From assembly GCA_000711775.1 (NCBI GenBank), contig ARYC01001496.1, positions 32,333 to 96,332 of the forward strand: a stretch of DNA of 64,000 bases, read 5' to 3'. The position numbers and the translations under genes were made by a program. Position 1 is the stretch's first letter; each line of letters begins with the position of its first letter. The stretch comes from Oxytricha trifallax. Its lineage: Eukaryota; Ciliophora; Spirotrichea; Sporadotrichida; Oxytrichidae. Shown in pieces: positions 1 through 11,477 of this stretch. The notes beneath the pieces are model-generated. The model worked only from the letters and a program-made list of their open reading frames with translations, ran no database searches and was not told where the DNA came from.

Positions 1-1066
1 TTTTGGAAAATGAAAGCCCTCTAGCAGTAGGTAAAAACAGATAAACCATGGGCTCTAATTATGCTTAACCTCAATTGGATAACGTCATTCTATTCTTAAC
101 TTATAAATAAATCATTCTTAATAAAGAGTTATGCATGCTTACATCTCTTTTTTGAGAATAATTATCAGTTGGATTTGCAGAAATTACCCCAAACTTAGAA
201 TGGTGACTGAAACTGGAGAGTAAGATGAGTTCCTGTAGAATTTCAATTACTACTCAAATTTGTATATGAATTGTTACCCCGATCAAGAGATACCTCCTCT
301 CTCTAATGAGGATCTATTTATGCTCTCTCAAAAAGCCTTTTATGTGAGAAACTTAAAATCAGGTTATGAGAGACTGGAATTTGGCAGGCTTATATCTCAC
401 TTGTCTTTTACTAATTATGAGTTCAGCAGAATGGTCTGCAAGAAAGTATTGATTGGCATGAATAAAGCAAGTTCAGATGAATTAGAACCTTACCTACATG
501 CTCTCACTCTACTCCTAATTTTACCAGACCCCTATAGAATGTGTAGGTATGAATGGCTACTAGGTGTTCCTTAACTTAAAGTAGAAAAGCACACAACCTA
601 TAATAACGGGGAGACCTAGACTATTAGGAAGCTGGGGGTTTCAATGATTGATTCAGCAAATGATGATGTGTTTGAGTATAGATCGACTTTATTCAAGCAG
701 ACTTCCACTATAAAAGAAAGTGTCTTGCAAATCTTATACTCATACAGAAAAAGATGGGCGAAATATCTCTACTAGTCACTCCTTTGCATTTTCTAATCAT
801 GCCAATGCGATACGACAGGAATGTTGCTTCATTACTTGAAAACCATGGAGCCTCCTAATTACACCTACGGAAGGTACATTGATTGGATACCTGCATTTAT
901 CAAAGAGCAAATCGAGATGAATAACAGAAGACTAATTATTATTATTCATAAATTTTAAAGTTCAAGTTAATCAGCTAAGAGTGAATTACTAATGGGAATT
1001 TAAGTTCAAACTCTCCTCGATATGTTCATTAATTGTAGTACAAAATTATATTTAAAATTAGAATGA
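1..1066 (+). CDS. USP9X/USP24-like deubiquitinase, C-terminal part (partial, continues left)
   Basis: Read with TAA/TAG as Gln, an alpha-helical region runs from the left edge to TGA 1064-1066. It contains SSDELEPYLHALTLLLIL, then YEWLLGVPQ, and later YGRYIDWIPAFIKEQ, resembling by memory the helical region after the catalytic domain of very large USP-family deubiquitinases. The catalytic domain is not in the window. The frame slips once at a run of six T (148-153); adding one T gives continuous coding. The last 30 or so codons before the TGA are less convincing, so the true end or the next piece may lie near 950-1050. The N-terminal part of a similar protein lies on the opposite strand at 5040-7754, so this may be one scrambled gene. 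The family call is inference. Confidence 0.5.
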
Positions 1067-1077
1067 TTATAATTGAT

Positions 1078-3364
1078 TGCTAAATCCAAAACCAATCTAG
1101 CAGTAAAACAGTTCATAACCATCTGAAGAAATCAATGAAGATAAAGATAAAGAAATTGAATAAATAGATACTTCCACTAACAATCAGCAATAGCCTGTAA
1201 ACCAAGATTAACAACCTCAAAAAGCTTAGGCCAACAATTAGTAAGAGGAGAAATTCAAAGCATTCAACTACTCTTCACTTGACGGTGGCCCCGATCAATA
1301 TCTCATGTGGAATGTTATAGATGAAAAAGTGATTGATGAGAAAATGCTTGAAGACCTAAACATTCACTTGACAGTGAAGGAGCTTACAGTGAGAATAACA
1401 GAAAGCAAGCCAGACGGCCGATACAATAAAATCTTCGCTCCAAACCAATTCTCATACAGCAATAGAAACAACAACAACTATAACAAGAACAACAATGGTC
1501 TAGGATTTGTTGATGATGATAACGAGAGAGGGAACTAGGACTAGAATATCAGAAACCGTAAGAAGTAGAGATATGGAAGAGGTCAGAATATTCAAATTGG
1601 CACTAATGGCAACTTTGATGGGCAATATGCCACAGTCTTGTAGAATGACGGTCATAGAGTCATGCAGCCACAGAACAGAAGAAACAGGAATAATATTAAA
1701 GGAAGCAATAACAACGGTGGCAAGAAAAAGAAGAAGATGGTTGTTTCAAATAACTACATTCAGAGCAATAATGATAATGACAATAATTAAGTGATGATTG
1801 TCCTTTTACATTTATCTATAATATAGCTTATTAATTGAATGAAGCTGATTACTATGACAACAAAAATAATGGTGCTTAATAAGATGATGATTTCTATGAT
1901 AACAGTATATCTGCAAACAACCAAGATGCAGATGCAATGGGTAAAACTCATTTACAAATGTATCTTATTTGTGGTTGATTTATAGTGGATAGAACTATCA
2001 CAGCCAAGATAACTCCATGGAGGTAGAGTACAATGAGGACAATCAAGACTAAAACGAGTACTTCTCCGAGGATGGTTACAATGCAAGATCCAAGCACTTG
2101 GAGAACAACCTAGCAGGAACCCCTCAAGATGAATTCATAGACTCTGCCTTAGTTGTAGGTCCACAATATCAACAAAACCCCTCAGATCCCTAAGAGATCA
2201 ATCTGTTGCAAGATATCGATAATGATTTGCAGGATGACAAATTCCCCATTAGTCTGAGTCAGAACAGAGGTGTAGTGCCAGGTCCAATTGTCACATCATT
2301 AAGAGATCAGGAGAAGCAGGAAGAAGCCATGGAGTAGGACTAGCATGATGATGGAAACAGAAACGACTATCAGTATAAGCAAGTGCAAAACTAGGATATC
2401 GAAATAGACAACGACCCACAAAATGCTGATAATATTGCTGAAATTAAAGTAAAAATAAGAATCAATAATATAAAATTTACTAATTGAGGTAAAATAATTG
2501 ATAATCAACATATTGAAAAAACATAAATTAATTTAATTGTCTAATTTTAAAATCTCTTGTTTTTAAAAATTAAGTTAATGCATCTATATATCATTTTATG
2601 ATAACCTAACATATCTTTCCTCTTGCAGTATAAAAATATTTACAACTTTTTATTGCTAAAATTTTTATAAATAATTCTGTATTAAACATCTAAGAAAATT
2701 CAAATCAGAATAAATAATTTGAATAAAAGTATAACTAAGATATTTTATTTGAAGGAATAACTAAAATGAGCAAGATGATAATCAACAGTATAACACCTAC
2801 GGGGACCCAGATGCCTGGGAAGCCGCCCAAGCCTGCGTTCTAGTATTCACAGTCCAAAACTTGGATATGATGCATAGCCAAAACGTAGTCATCGCCTTCA
2901 GAGACTGCACTCAGCCAGGAGAGCAACCTTTGAATTTCAAGATCCCAAGAACGACAGTGCCATCCTTAATATTGGGCGGTAAAGAAAGAGATATATTGGT
3001 ATTGACTAAACTTAAACCTTTCGACACCTGGGGAAGCTATGATTACCAAGTGAGTGTTAAATACCCTAAATCAAAGGAGATGCAGTCAAAGACTAACTTG
3101 AACTTAGCTAAAGTAGACTTTGCTACTAATGAGCAATCATCAAACATTCCTCAACAAACTTTAGGGCCAGTTATGCAAGATTCCAACATGGGAGCATCCG
3201 TGGCCACAGGAAATGATGTGGATATGTATTAGGACTTGATGGATGCTGAATTGGCAAACTCAAAGCCATGTATCATAAATTATTTCTGTTTTTAATGTCC
3301 CGTTTGCACATTCCTCAACAGTTCATTCTTGACAAGCTGCGAGATTTGCGGATCAAACATATGA
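1078..3364 (+). CDS. Q/N-rich protein with C-terminal RanBP2-type zinc finger (5' end not contiguous)
   Basis: A Gln/Asn/Asp-rich frame opens after a TGA near 1075 with no early ATG, so its 5' end must be joined from elsewhere or follow the gene to its left. After removal of three IESs (1776-1842, 1921-2010, 2427-2782) the frame is continuous to TGA 3362-3364. The N-terminal half is low complexity (NRNNNNYNKNNN). The C-terminal half is a folded domain (DAWEAAQACVLVFTVQNLD, then LILGGKERDILVLTKLKPFD). The protein ends in CPVCTFLNSSFLTSCEIC, which matches the C-x2-C, N, C-x2-C pattern of a RanBP2-type zinc finger used for ubiquitin, RNA or protein binding. Function is otherwise unknown. Confidence 0.7.
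1776..1842 (+). other. IES, pointer AATGA
   Basis: AATGA at 1776-1780 and 1838-1842 in the same codon phase. Excision joins SNNDN to EADYYDNKNN in frame. The retained sequence carries a TGA. A second AATGA copy four codons upstream makes the exact left end uncertain. Confidence 0.55.
1921..2010 (+). other. IES, pointer CCAAGAT
   Basis: CCAAGAT at 1921-1927 and 2004-2010, same codon phase. Removal of 83 bp joins SANNQD to NSMEVEYNED. No GT-AG pair in this interval keeps both flanking frames, so an intron does not explain it. Confidence 0.7.
2427..2782 (+). other. IES, pointer TGATAAT
   Basis: TGATAAT at 2427-2433 and 2776-2782, same codon phase. The 349 bp between are strongly AT-rich. Excision joins DPQNADN to QQYNTYGDPDAW, linking the acidic middle to the folded C-terminal half. 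Confidence 0.75.
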
Positions 3365-3667
3365 GCTCATAGCTTGTTTTAAATTGCCTCAAGGCAGTTA
3401 GATTTATAAAAAACTAACTATATATGGATTTAAAAATAAAACTTTCCCACATATTTTACTATTTATTTACTCAATCTTGAAAAGGATTTTTCACAGTCCA
3501 TAGATTCATTAGTAATCATATTAATCCACAAAATTAAAATTTAAGTAAATTTTAGTGAATTTATTTTATCATATTCACGAATATTTTATTTGCACAGTTA
3601 TATTAATATCTCTATTTCACACTTTATGAGAATTTTGATAGCGTTTCCCTATAAAAAATGGGCTAAA

Positions 3668-4611
3668 TCATAATTCTTCCTCAAGTCTCTATCTCTCATA
3701 CCTCTTCTCATCTTCCTTTTCTCTCTTCACGTACCTCTGTATTAGAAAGTTCTTCTCCATCTTCTTTTTATGATAATAAGCGTTTAGTTACAGTCGACTT
3801 TCCTTTGAAGCTCTGACCATGAGTTGCGAACATGCACAACAAGTGAATACTGTGAGAAATGCCAAAAATGCCACAATTTTGTAAAAGTCATCAGTTTTTT
3901 CTGATTGAGTGGCTCTTATGAAATACTCTAAGATGTTTGGATTATTCTATAGGGTCTTAGCCTTGAAGTCAAGAGAAGTGGTATTTTCAATGGGATGATC
4001 AGGGTCTGATTCATTTTGAAATGATATTGAAGTTGAAAAATGTAAACTAATGGAAGCTGAAGTGTTCTAGTTTTTAGTTGGATCTTCAATGCCACTTTGA
4101 TCTTATAAATTCACATTGGTACTATACATCAAACCATTATTATCCAATTCCTTTATAGAGCTCTTAGGTTGATTTAAATCATTGTTCAAATTCTAGCTTT
4201 CTTCTTAATTTGCATCTGCATCATTGGTTATTTTAGTTTGATTATTAGATGATGATTTTTATCCATTTGAGCTTATTTTATCATCATGATATTACTGAAA
4301 ATAATCTTGGATAATCAAGTTTAATAATCTGATCTCTATAATTAAATATAATTTGCTCTATTTTAGATTTTTATCGTATAATATTGTTGATTTATTGGCT
4401 TTAAACTTGTAAATTCTTCATTATCAGTTATTATTTCATTGGCATTGACTTAGGCAAGTATCATTCCGTTTCTCTAGCTGAGATTATTGAGCAATTTCTG
4501 GCCATTTGAGTTTAAATTGCCACTTTACTTCACTCAAGTAGCACCTGCTAATGAGATTAAATTAAGGCAGCAGCATATTAAAACAGACATTTTATACATT
4601 TTATGCGACAT
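3668..4611 (-). CDS. putative type I membrane protein
   Basis: Starts at ATG 4611 with a signal-like stretch (SVLICCCLNLISLAG), continues as a Ser/Asn/Gln-rich ectodomain, then a membrane span (IVAFLAFLTVFTCCACSQL) and a basic, charged cytoplasmic tail ending at TGA 3668-3670. One IES (4289-4385) must be removed to keep the frame. An in-frame TGA sits at 4534-4536, just after the signal-like segment. It may be an assembly error, an unrecognised junction or a wrong start. No family was recognised. Confidence 0.55.
4289..4385 (-). other. IES, pointer AATAT
   Basis: On the minus strand AATAT (plus ATATT 4381-4385 and 4289-4293) flanks 92 bp with a TGA in frame. Excision joins SLKPINQQY to HDDKISSNGQ in the same codon phase. 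Confidence 0.6.
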
Positions 4612-5039
4612 TTAAAAATTAAAGTTTAACAACTATTTTATTAACAAAATCTAATAAAAATAGCATTAAAATAAATGAATGCAAATATTAAAATCTGAAA
4701 AGATACTTAAATGTTTAATGAAGAATTGATAGATTATATGAACTTATCCATTGCTAATTCAATAATCTGTTTTAGGGAACTGGTTCATAATCATAATAGG
4801 AAAATCTTTATAAAAATTGCTATACAATTTATCTTTTATAGTTTTATTCGTTATTTTTTAAATAAAAATTTAGCGAAAATTATTTTTAAAAAAACGATAA
4901 GAGCAGTATTTTTAATTTCTTTATTCTTAGATATATATGATTCTTATTCTAAAGAATTTAAAATATTTAAAATTTTATCTATTGTTATTGATTGATAATA
5001 TTTATCTAATAAGTTTCATAATGGCTACAGTTTACTGAA
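4612..5039. other. AT-rich non-coding spacer
   Basis: Very AT-rich. An open frame at 4711-4995 has no conserved content and looks like chance. Coding of the gene to the right fades out near 5030-5060, so a pointer to a distant piece may lie there. Confidence 0.5.
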
Positions 5040-7754
5040 TAAATAATATCATTCCCCTGTTTTTTGTAAGCTCTCTCTTGGACAGCTATATCCCAGAATA
5101 ATTGGGCGGCTCTCACTAAGAAGCTTGCAACCTTATAGGAGAAGTACTTGGACAGTTCATATACGCATTCGATTTCCTTTTCAACAAATTGCTCAGGAGG
5201 AACTTAAGCAAATCTCTGCACAAGCATTTCAATTTCTTCATTTCTGAATTGCATTGAACACTCTTGAATAATTTTGTAGATTTCAAGCTTGGTCTGTTAA
5301 TCGCGCTTTGTTGCAGACCAAATTTGATCAATTTCTTTCTCAGTCAATTATTTTTCTTAAGCGAAGAACTTAATCACTTCCATTGCTCTTTAAATAAGTT
5401 GAATGTGGTAGTTGTCTCCAAATATGGTTTCAAAGATATTTTCTTGTTTAAGCTTTGCCATGACTTCCTTGGTGCTTAAAGTTTTCTTCATTGAAAACCT
5501 AGTTCCCTTAATTTACTCTATAACTTCTTTGATGCCTTGAATTCTTTGCTCTAACTTTTCAGATTTAAGAAGAGAGAAGCCAATGCCAAAATTTAGCTCA
5601 GCCATAATTTGATTGTATTTCTCTTGGGTGTAGTGTCTTTTAAGGATGCTTTAGAAGGCTCTCTACAAACCAGATAAAGATTCTTTCGTAAACTTCTATT
5701 AAATAGGTCCAGAACCCTCGCTATTAGTGAAAAGAAGAGCAGCTTCAACAGATGACCTCAATTCAGGGATATAATAGCAGGCAAACTATCTATGCCAAAG
5801 TGGTTGAGATTTGCTCAAGAAATCAATAATTAGATAGATTTGTCTTAAGGATTTGTTGGCCCCTTTATTCTTGAGGAAATATAAGATCTTTTCAAAACCA
5901 CCTTTAAGACCAAACTCATTAAAATAGTCAGGGATGCATCTTAAATTTGAGAAGAAGTTATTTCTAAATACAGCCCACACAGCTCGATCTTTGGTGTTTT
6001 AAATGATGTCTTGAATATCGTCGACTACTGTGTCATAAATTTGGAAATTCTTCCCTACCATATGGTAATATTTGCACATTGATTTGTGTCTTTAGATAAA
6101 TACATAATACTGATTTTAATTTAAAATTTAGATAGTTGGGTCTGTAACTGAAGTCCACACATCGTATTTGTTGCTCCACCCAAGGAACTTACGACCATCT
6201 TCATCCCACTTGTGTCCTTCTTCTTCATCATAGATTCTGAATCCAACAAGGGCTTACTTTATTTACTTTGGTGGCACAACATCATCATAAGCTAGCTATT
6301 CATCTAAGATAGTTCTGTTGCCTAAAATAGTTGATCTATACCAGCAATTTTCAGCGTCTAAGCCATCAATGAGATCATTCATGGGTATATTTATATGAGT
6401 ATAAATAAAAGTTAATAATTACTTATAGATTTTCTTTGAGGTTATATTTCCAATCGAGGTCATCAGTGTAAGTACCCGGAGAAGCAATCTCATTGCCAAA
6501 TCTATTGAATACTTTATTATGTTTAGCTATGTTATTTTCGAAAGTGACAAGCAATTAGTTTTGCTCTGTCGCCTCGACTACTGTAGCTCTGCACCATTAA
6601 CTTATCCTTGAGTTTTGGATTTGAATTTAAATCACAGCATCTATAATAATAAAAGCTATAGTCTATATTTATAATAATATTGACGATAAGTTGCTACCGG
6701 GTTGCAGAGATTATCTCCATGCATATTCTCTCTTGACTCTTCTTTGATCTACAGTAAGATCTTCATCATTCGTGTTCAGCAAGTCAACATCAACCTACAT
6801 AAAAGTAATGTTTAGTATGTTTTATTATGATAAAATCTAATAAAGTTCATAAAATCTATCCAATTGAGTAATTATTGAGTTCTTTTAATTTCTAATGAAA
6901 TTAAATTTTGGATACGATTTTAATGAATTAAACAAAAATGAATCTTTGTAATACTTGGTTAAGTTGCTTTATGTAGCTATTCTGAAGAGCCATTGTATAT
7001 AGGGGTGCGTCTAAATTGAACAAGGAGTGTACTATGTCGGCAAGAGCTTCAGACTCAATGTCTTCTGGGAAGAAATTCACCAAGATGTTTCTGAAAAACT
7101 TTAGAATTTGCTGCAGATACTAAATATACAAAAGATATTAGTTGAGATATTGATCATTTTGGGTATAATAATATCATTAAATGTTAGTTCTAGCCAAGTT
7201 TGTCGATAAAAAAGAGTGGTTCAATTACTTACGTTTTATTGGTGTAGAACTTTTGATTGAAGCATGCTGTCTGCAGTAGTTTTAAACACTGTTTTGTAGA
7301 ACTCTACTCTTTCCTGAGGGAGAGCACACATCAATTCTTGTAAGATAAATTGATACTGGTGAAATAGTATTGAGTTTAATTGCTTGAGTAACTCCACAGG
7401 CTCCATCTTCTATTCTATTGCAGCGTTAATTTAGAGTGCCAAGTTCTTAACTTCAATTAAAGCTGATGCTTATTACACAAGTTCATTGATGATCTATTGA
7501 GCTTATCCAACGTCTCCATTAGCTGTCGAATGGGGAGTTCTAGAATTTGTGTGATCACTATTCACATTATTTTAAGGACCTGAGCTAGAATCCACAATCA
7601 TCTTATCGTCTTATTGGTTAGAGATAGTTGAATTCATAGAGACGTCACTATGAAGCTGGACATCATTTGTTGAGGCAGAAGTAGAAAGATTCGTTTAAGC
7701 TTGGGCTGCAAGATTGGCAGCAGAAGCAGACTGATTAAATTACTAGTTTTGCAT
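5040..7754 (-). CDS. USP9X/USP24-like deubiquitinase, N-terminal part (lacks the rest of the gene)
   Basis: Starts at ATG 7754 with a Q/S/N-rich leader, followed by helical repeats and two small beta-type segments (WCRATVVEATEQNQLLVTF and DLIDGLDAENCWYRSTI), then the block WAVFRNNFFSNLRCIPDYFN, LTEKEIDQIWSATKRDQQTK and ELSKYFSYKVASFLVRAAQL. This pattern resembles the N-terminal region of USP9X/USP24-type enzymes that precedes the catalytic domain. Canonical introns separate exons; one gap near 6370-6420 lacks an AG and may be a short IES with pointer AAT. Coding stops around 5040 without a stop codon, well before a catalytic domain. The remainder may be the plus-strand piece entering at base 1. 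Confidence 0.6.
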
Positions 7755-7919
7755 ATTTAATTATAATAAATCTTTTTCACTCCTTATTTTATTTTTTATT
7801 CTACCAAAGTCCCAAATGGTGTGTAGTATAACAATTAAAGAAATCATTTTTATTCATTTAACAATTAATCTTATAATTTTCCAGAACAAACTCTTCCTGA
7901 AATTTCTTAAATTTTTCTA

Positions 7920-8588
7920 TCACTATAGTCTCCCAATTTAGTTAAATGGCCAAAGTTTGAATCTTGCAATTCCGATTACTTAATTTAAGCTTACTGGCCC
8001 ATAGGTTCTAGAGTCTCTAGAATTTTATTTATTGTCTCCCTCTACCCATATATGATTGGGTGGCACTAGTACTTTTTAGAACTTTTATTCTCGAACATCG
8101 TAAAACTCTGCATATTCGTTTTCTAAATATAGTACTCTCTTAACGACAGTAAATTTATACATCGATTTAAATTATATAATTCGCTATAAAAAGTGTCATA
8201 AAATCTTTACTATATAGTTTATTTCCCATTTGCTTGAATGGGTTTTATGCAATTATTATTTCTCCTTTTCTGGGATTTCTTATAAATTTAGTTGTGAAAT
8301 TATCTATGTATAGTAGAGTATCTCTTGAATCAATAGTTGGTAACATTGATGGTCCATTTACTCCTATAAAACGACAGAAGTAATTATAATTAAAAACCTT
8401 ATTTTAAATCAAATTTCAAAAGCCGATATTATACTTGCATTTATTAATATTAATAAATTAGTTTTAAGTTAATTATATATTGAATGCTCACTCAATCCGA
8501 ATAAAATTAATGTCTGCCCAAGTAGGAGTGATTAAATATAGAAATCTCTCATGAAAACTTTGAAATTATTAACACTCTCTTAGTTCAT
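7920..8588 (-). CDS. mitochondrial inner membrane protease subunit (IMP1/IMP2-like, S26 family)
   Basis: Begins MNQESVNNFKVFMRDF, then a hydrophobic N-terminal anchor (SLLLGQTLILFGL). After an intron comes VNGPSMLPTIDSRD, carrying the catalytic Ser of the S26 family, and further on VVKRV with the catalytic Lys and PPNHIWVEGDNKQNSRDS followed by RTYGPV, the conserved C-terminal box of IMP/signal peptidases. The enzyme removes sorting signals from intermembrane-space proteins. A segment near 8130-8250 breaks the frame. Joining at ATG, present in phase on both sides, restores NPFKQM to YKFTVVKRV, so it is probably a short IES. Stop TGA 7920-7922. Confidence 0.8.
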
Positions 8589-9532
8589 TTATCGTCTGAA
8601 AGCGAAAAATGCTTATTCAAAATATTTAGACATTTTATAAACAAATTATAATATATTTTTTATGGCTTTAATTAATTATTTCATTTCAATTCACAGCAAA
8701 TATTAAATTTAAATATTTAAACAACGTTATATATTTAACAAGTACTTTTTTATTCGTTTTATGCAAAACTTACATACAGCATAAAATTGCAATATATGTT
8801 TTTGACCTTGCTGATAAAATTTATATAATAGACTTGCCAGAGTGATTAGTAAATTATAAATGAAATTATTAGATATAGATATATTACCTTAATATAGATT
8901 ACTTTAATAATAATTGAAATAAACAATATTTTATTTCATATAAAATTACAATTAACAATTTAAATTCAAATATAAATTTACTATTTATGGTAAATTTAAG
9001 AGTATTTTATATTTTTCATAAAACTAATTTGATATAAATGTATTATTTTCTATCATTTTTTATTAATTAATAAATAATAAGCCCTTTTATTATTGATTTT
9101 TCATTATTAGAATTGTAAACTTATGTGAATTTAAAAAAAATTATTTAATTATAAATATATTATGAGTTTCCAAAAGTTATTTAAATAATTATATTTTATT
9201 TGATTCAATATATCTTTTTCTCTTTAGAAAGTGACACAAACCTTAATAAATTAAAAAAGCAAATAATTCAATTATATTATAAATCATATAAATTCTTATT
9301 AGCTAATAATTTAAATTCTTATGATTTCTTTAAAAACATTTATCAATTGCATATAATGAAATATTTTTATTTATATTTTATTTTAACAATAATATATAGT
9401 TTAATAAGACTTAATCTTAATCAATATCACTTCAAATTAATTTAATATAAAAATTATATCATTAGAGATTTCTTATTATTTTATCCTAATTTTAACAAAG
9501 TTTTATAAAATGTGCAATCACTAGATAATAAA
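8589..9532. other. AT-rich intergenic DNA
   Basis: About 940 bp, extremely AT-rich. The open stretch at 9200-9445 is low complexity and I see no homology in it. It presumably holds the divergent 5' regions of the protease and V-ATPase genes. Confidence 0.6.
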
Positions 9533-11251
9533 ATGGCTACCTCATCAGACAAGCTCGTGTTCTACGCAAGCATCTTCATGTACCAACCCAGACTCAAGCA
9601 AGAGTTCGCTCTCTACAATCCATCAATCCAGCAATTCGAGTGTAAGTGACTAAGACTATATCTATTTACTTAAACAGCTTTGTGCTATTGAAATGTGTGC
9701 AAACATATACATGATAGAAATAAGGGATCAAAAGAATATCTTTTGCAAGCTCACTAACCCTTAATAAAACTTATATACTAAAATCCTGAATCTAATCTTT
9801 ATTTTAGCACAACAAATGCTTCCTCAAGGTTCAAGTGCTAAATTCTCTGAATTCATGGGACTCAATGACGAGCAACAAAAGTAAACTATTTCAGATGTAA
9901 GTTGATAATACATTAGAGATTCCCACAATATCCTTTATATTAGAGAGATTTCCATATTCTCAGTTTAATTAATGACTCTTTTATTTCAGAAAAACAAAGC
10001 TGAGGAATACATTAGATTGTTCTTTGAAATCGTAAAGAAAGTTAAGGGTGACCCTAAACTTGTTACCTTTGCTTTGATGTTAATCGATGGTATTCTCGAA
10101 GACAACAGAAGCAGAATTCAGTACTTAGTTGGCATTTAAAGAAGTCACAAGAAGGACAAGAAGGAAGATCTCATCGGTCTTCTCAACAGTTTCTTATGGT
10201 AAAACAATCAACCAGAGCCACATCAAAGAGATCTCGCTTCTCACATTTTGGCCATGCTTATTGAGTAAGTTACAAGATTTGTTAAATATAAACTTTTAGA
10301 GCTCATGAATACAAGAACTGCCAAATGGAAGCTAAGCAATTCCTGAACTGGTTAATTGAATAGAAAGCAAAGCCTAACATTTCCCTTAACGCTTATACTT
10401 TCGCTTTGATGTACTTAGTCAAGACCAACGAACTTGCTAAGGAATTCGTTGACCAAGGTGGATTCGAACTTTTCAGCAATTATTTGAACTATGAATGCAT
10501 TAAGAACTATCAAATCGCTTACAACGTAATTAACTCCCTTTGGATCATTTCATACCACGCTTTCTCAAGCAGAGGATTCGAAGACCCAAGACTTGAAATC
10601 ATTGAAAGAGTTTCCAAGGTTCTTGATTACTTCAGCAAGGAGAAGATTGTTAGAATCATTTTGTTATTGTTTGATAACCTCAAGCAAAACGATGAATGCC
10701 TTGAAATCATGTCAGACATTAACGCCATCTAATTGATCACTATGATTATTCGTAATAGAGTCATTTAATAATCGTTAATTTATAAGCTATAAAACAGACA
10801 CTGGGTTGATTAGGACATCCATGAACTTCTCGACAAGATCTTCAACTACCTAGATGCTAACTACAAGGTGTTCTCATCTATCGATAAATTCAGAAAGGAA
10901 GTACACAAGAAATCCCTCAGATGGGGACCAGTCCACACTGAGAAGTTCTGGCAAGAGAATTTCATCTATTTCCACGAGAAGGAGAACCTAGATTTGATTA
11001 AAGTCTTGGTTGAATTATTGGAACACCCCGACGACAGAGTTAAGGCTATCGCCTGCTTTGATTTGGGAGAGTTTGCTAGATTCTTCCAATACGGTAGACA
11101 ATATCTCGACACCATGAACATCAAGGTTAGAATCATTTAACTCATGCAAGTGCCAGGATCAACTGCTGAGCTCAAGAAGGAGGCTATTACCTGCTATCAA
11201 AAATTGTTGATGAACTCATGGAGCAGCAACGAGTTCTAACAGAACAAGTGA
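9533..11251 (+). CDS. VMA13: V-type proton ATPase subunit H
   Basis: About 474 residues, the usual length for subunit H, the regulatory HEAT/armadillo-repeat subunit that couples V1 to V0 and silences free V1. Diagnostic stretches include KSLRWGPVHTEKFWQENF and LLEHPDDRVKAIACFDLGEF, both typical of the C-terminal domain. Three GT-AG introns lie at 9642-9807, 9897-9989 and 10265-10299, all keeping the frame. In-frame TAA/TAG codons fall at Gln positions. ATG 9533 follows an AT-rich leader; stop TGA 11249-11251. Unlike many neighbours, it shows no IES and is a good internal reference for the genetic code. Confidence 0.93.
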
Positions 11252-11477
11252 TTTGACTTTATTTAACAAAACAATATAAGAGTCCAGAAGTATCTATAAG
11301 GTCACTCCCCTTATCATCCTATTTTATTTTTAATAGTTTCATTGAAATTACAGTAAAATTTGGAAGATATATTGAATATGCTATTGGATTGAATAAAAAT
11401 AAGATAGTAGAAATGAACAGAATATAATTTCATTAAAAATTAAGAATAATTAATTATTGAAAGTTTATCACTAAATA

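Noticed and set aside
186..192. Single C4A3 stretch, and another C4A5 near 63925-63933
   Set aside because: Only one unit each, expected by chance; not counted as telomeric.
4711..4995. Open frame of about 94 codons
   Set aside because: Extremely AT-rich, Ile/Phe/Lys/Asn only, no conservation seen; expected by chance where TGA is rare.
9200..9445. Open frame of about 81 codons
   Set aside because: Same low-complexity AT-driven composition as other spacers.
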